DNA from: Rhizobium sp. TH2
GTDB taxonomy: Bacteria; Pseudomonadota; Alphaproteobacteria; Rhizobiales; Rhizobiaceae
Assembly: GCF_024707525.1 (NCBI RefSeq)
Contig: NZ_CP062231.1
Location: 1,302,001-1,366,000 of the forward strand
Length of the DNA stretch: 64,000 nt
Direction of reading: 5' to 3'
Numbering within the stretch: position 1 is the stretch's first letter; each line of letters begins with the position of its first letter. A program made the translations under genes and the position numbers. The notes below the pieces were generated by a model that worked only from the letters and a program-made list of their open reading frames with translations, ran no database searches and was not told the DNA's origin. Of this stretch, positions 62,312 to 64,000 are shown piece after piece.

Positions 62312-62634
62312 GGCTTCTGCGCCAACAGCTTCTTCGGCGCGACATTGCGCCAAGCCATTTCGACCGCCATCTCGGCGGTCGTTTTGTTGCATCTGTCGAG
62401 ATGCAACATGGTCCAGCCGCGCGAGCCCCATTTGTTGGGCAGGGCCGAGAATTCCAGCGGGTAGAGGCCCTGCAGCATCAATTGCTGGTCGGGCTTGAGA
62501 TTGAGGTTTGCCGTGGTCTCTGTCGGCAGGCTCATGAAGATTTTCGGCGCCCGGAAATCGCGTTTGCCGAAATGGGCGGATTCGGTGACGCCGGGGAGCG
62601 TGAGGGCGATTGTGGTGATGTCGTCGTGGGTCAT
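62308..62634 (-). CDS. MmcQ/YjbR family protein
   Basis: 108 residues. IALTLPGVTESAHFGKRDFR, the KIFMSLPTETTANLNLKPDQ strand and GSRGWTMLHLDRCNKTTAEM match MmcQ/YjbR (CyaY-like fold) proteins, small cytoplasmic DNA-binding-like proteins of uncertain role. Complete and normal in length. Confidence 0.9.
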   Translation of the reverse strand: MTHDDITTIALTLPGVTESAHFGKRDFRAPKIFMSLPTETTANLNLKPDQQLMLQGLYPLEFSALPNKWGSRGWTMLHLDRCNKTTAEMAVEMAWRNVAPKKLLAQKP

Positions 62635-62752
62635 GGGGATGCCTTCTCCATGGTCACAAGTTGACCATGGCCGCTGCTGGGGCGCAAGCTTTCAAGGCTG
62701 CCATCTTGATGGCAAGTCGCCATTGCGCTATATTTCCGGTAAGGAGATTGTC

Positions 62753-63001
62753 ATGGCCGAACCACAACTGTCAGTCAGAAGTTCCAGGGCGCGCGACCTT
62801 GCGCACCGCCTTGCACGGCGGGAGAACAGGACCGTCGCCGAGATTGTCGAGCGCGCGCTGGAAGCTTACGAGGTTCGCGAGGCCGGGCGCGAACCGGCAG
62901 CCGCATTCTATCAGAGGATGGCCGATCCGAGTGGTATTGACAACGATCTTGAGCGCTTGATTCGCGAGAATCGCAAGCCCCACGGCGGATTGGATCTGTG
63001 A
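62753..63001 (+). CDS. vapB: VapB-type antitoxin
   Basis: 82 residues from the ATG at 62753, after TAAGGAGATTG. LSVRSSRARDLAHRLARREN and RTVAEIVERALEAYE form the DNA-binding N-domain of the FitA/VapB (PSK operon) class, with an acidic toxin-binding tail. Its end overlaps the toxin start by four bases (GTGA). Confidence 0.87.
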   Translation: MAEPQLSVRSSRARDLAHRLARRENRTVAEIVERALEAYEVREAGREPAAAFYQRMADPSGIDNDLERLIRENRKPHGGLDL

Positions 63002-63411
63002 TCTTCGTCGATACGAACGTCATTTCGGAAACGATGACGAGGACGCCTGAAGCGAAAGTCTTGTCGTGGTTGACGCGGCACGACGCGGAGCTCGCGCTTT
63101 CCACCGTCGTGATTGCCGAAATCGCCTTCGGTATTCAGAGAATCCGCCCCGAACAGCGCGCCGACCGGCTCGAACAAAGGCTTCTGGGGTGGCGCCAACG
63201 TTTCGCCAATCGCATATTCGGCCTGACCGAAGACGCGGCGGTCGCTTACGGTGAGATCATGTCGGTCGCCGAACGGCAAGGGCGTCGGATGTCGGTGCAG
63301 GATGGGATGATCGCTGCGATTGCGCTCGTTAATCGCGGCAAGCTTGCAACACGAAACGTGCGTGATTTCGAAACGACGGGGCTGGAATTGATCTCGCCTT
63401 GGGATAATTGA
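62998..63411 (+). CDS. vapC: VapC-type PIN-domain ribonuclease toxin
   Basis: 137 residues from a GTG overlapping the antitoxin stop. Acidic PIN residues are in place: DTNVISE near 5, VIAEIAFGI near 38, and SVQDGMIAAIA near 99, ending DFETTGLELISPW. Family knowledge: Mg-dependent RNase often cutting tRNA. Complete module. Confidence 0.92.
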   Translation: MIFVDTNVISETMTRTPEAKVLSWLTRHDAELALSTVVIAEIAFGIQRIRPEQRADRLEQRLLGWRQRFANRIFGLTEDAAVAYGEIMSVAERQGRRMSVQDGMIAAIALVNRGKLATRNVRDFETTGLELISPWDN

Positions 63412-63558
63412 AAATCCTGATTTTAGGAAAATAATCCTTGACTGCGTCACGGTCGTTTGGTAGGGTTATGACATGATCCGATAATTGCGGATGACGGAGC
63501 GCCACAGGCGGTGCCGTACAGGCGGTCGGAGCAATCTTCAGAATTAGGAATGTTTTCC

Positions 63559-64000
63559 ATGTTTGACGCGGATGATTTCGATCCGGCGCTGGCTGGCGCG
63601 TGGCCGGTGGGGCGCGGCGCGGTCTATCGGGCCGACATTGTGGAGGCGGTGGACGGGCTTTTGCTCGAGACCAAGTCCGAGCCTTCGCCCGCCGAGGCGC
63701 TGCAGAGCCTGCTCAACGAGATGCAGGGCGAGCTGAAGGCGCAGTTCGACGTGTTCAAGAAAATCCGCGTTGATGCGCAGGGGCGGCTTGATGGCACCGA
63801 CGAGGGTGAGATCAAGCTTGCCAAGGCGGATGTGAAATCGGCGAGCGACGCGTTGTCGCTGATCGTGCGGACGATCGAGAAGGTCGATGGGCTGCAGCGG
63901 ACGCTGGCCGAGGACCGGATGCGGGCCGAGGAAGAGAGCTTCGATGACGATGCATACCAGCAGCTGCTTGCCGATATTGATCGCAAGATCAACGAACGTG
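63559..64000 (+). CDS. partial gene running off the window, unknown function
   Basis: 147 codons visible from the ATG at 63559 (TAGGAA nine bases upstream; the ATG at 63550 is too close to it), with no stop before 64000. MFDADDFDPALAGAWPVGRG, then a helical region (ALQSLLNEMQGELKAQFDVF, LSLIVRTIEKVDGLQRTLAE) rich in Glu and Lys, likely coiled-coil. The layout recalls small proteins encoded before terminase genes in rhizobial gene-transfer-agent-like clusters, but the right neighbour is not visible and I cannot confirm this. Confidence 0.6.
   Translation, partial: MFDADDFDPALAGAWPVGRGAVYRADIVEAVDGLLLETKSEPSPAEALQSLLNEMQGELKAQFDVFKKIRVDAQGRLDGTDEGEIKLAKADVKSASDALSLIVRTIEKVDGLQRTLAEDRMRAEEESFDDDAYQQLLADIDRKINER

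Overview
The window looks like chromosomal DNA of a GC-rich alphaproteobacterium of the order Hyphomicrobiales (Rhizobiales). I infer this from the gene families present: DUF1491, DUF982, BA14K, DUF2336, paired DUF1254/DUF1214 proteins, a close relative of the Mesorhizobium potassium channel MloK1, and rhizobial-style palindromic repeats. No rRNA, tRNA, CRISPR array, integrase or transposase was recognised.

The dominant feature is an expansion of RTX-type (calcium-binding nonapeptide repeat) proteins. I count 21 apparently intact genes and one decayed fragment between positions 255 and 55253, about 8,600 residues or 40 percent of the window. Most follow one plan: no Sec signal peptide, a short N-terminal cap with a W...DT(Y/W)(I/V)L motif, about 250 residues of parallel beta-helix-like rungs (V.N.G.I.G), two to four RTX nonapeptides, a G(K/R/H)D.I.DF block, and a C-terminus near DF(I/L/F) that suits type I secretion. 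They come in tandem runs: 255-7832 (five), 20603-28170 (five), 29619-33428 (three). Others are single or paired variants: a pure RTX protein (12672), a short pair (15199, 16349), a mini-RTX protein (37917), two seven-repeat propeller-like proteins (41673, 43567), one with a possible lysozyme-like N-domain (46891), and a beta-helix protein (54183). No type I secretion ABC transporter, membrane-fusion protein or TolC lies in the window, so export must depend on genes elsewhere.

The rest is ordinary rhizobial gene content cut up by these arrays. 1879-2220 is DUF1491. 7829-10160 holds mnmD and a small ArsR-family operon. 10352-12517 holds a FAD oxidoreductase, with a palindromic repeat translated inside it, and a LuxR-type regulator. 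14141-20397 is a urate/allantoin catabolism cluster (puuE, uraD, allA, uraH) interrupted by two RTX genes and two toxin-antitoxin modules. 33435-41641 holds DUF2336, an M14-type deacylase, a MloK1-like channel, DUF982 and a polar amino-acid ABC transporter. 45515-46641 is a DUF1254/DUF1214 pair. 48859-53127 holds BA14K, a spermidine-synthase-like protein, a ParA-like ATPase and a DUF4142/cupredoxin/sigma-factor group. 55484-63411 holds a class A penicillin-binding protein, a YcgN-family protein, a methyltransferase, three tandem sulfotransferase-like genes (the third with its cofactor motif destroyed), a MmcQ/YjbR protein and a VapBC module. A partial gene runs off the right edge.

The most unusual signals are: the RTX/beta-helix paralogue array; a duplicated mnmD/oxidoreductase junction showing that a segment was inserted between two formerly adjacent genes; a palindromic repeat inserted in frame in the oxidoreductase; two MITE-like elements whose terminal inverted repeats differ between copies but match within each copy, one of which supplies the stop codon of a BA14K gene; and the split purine-catabolism cluster.
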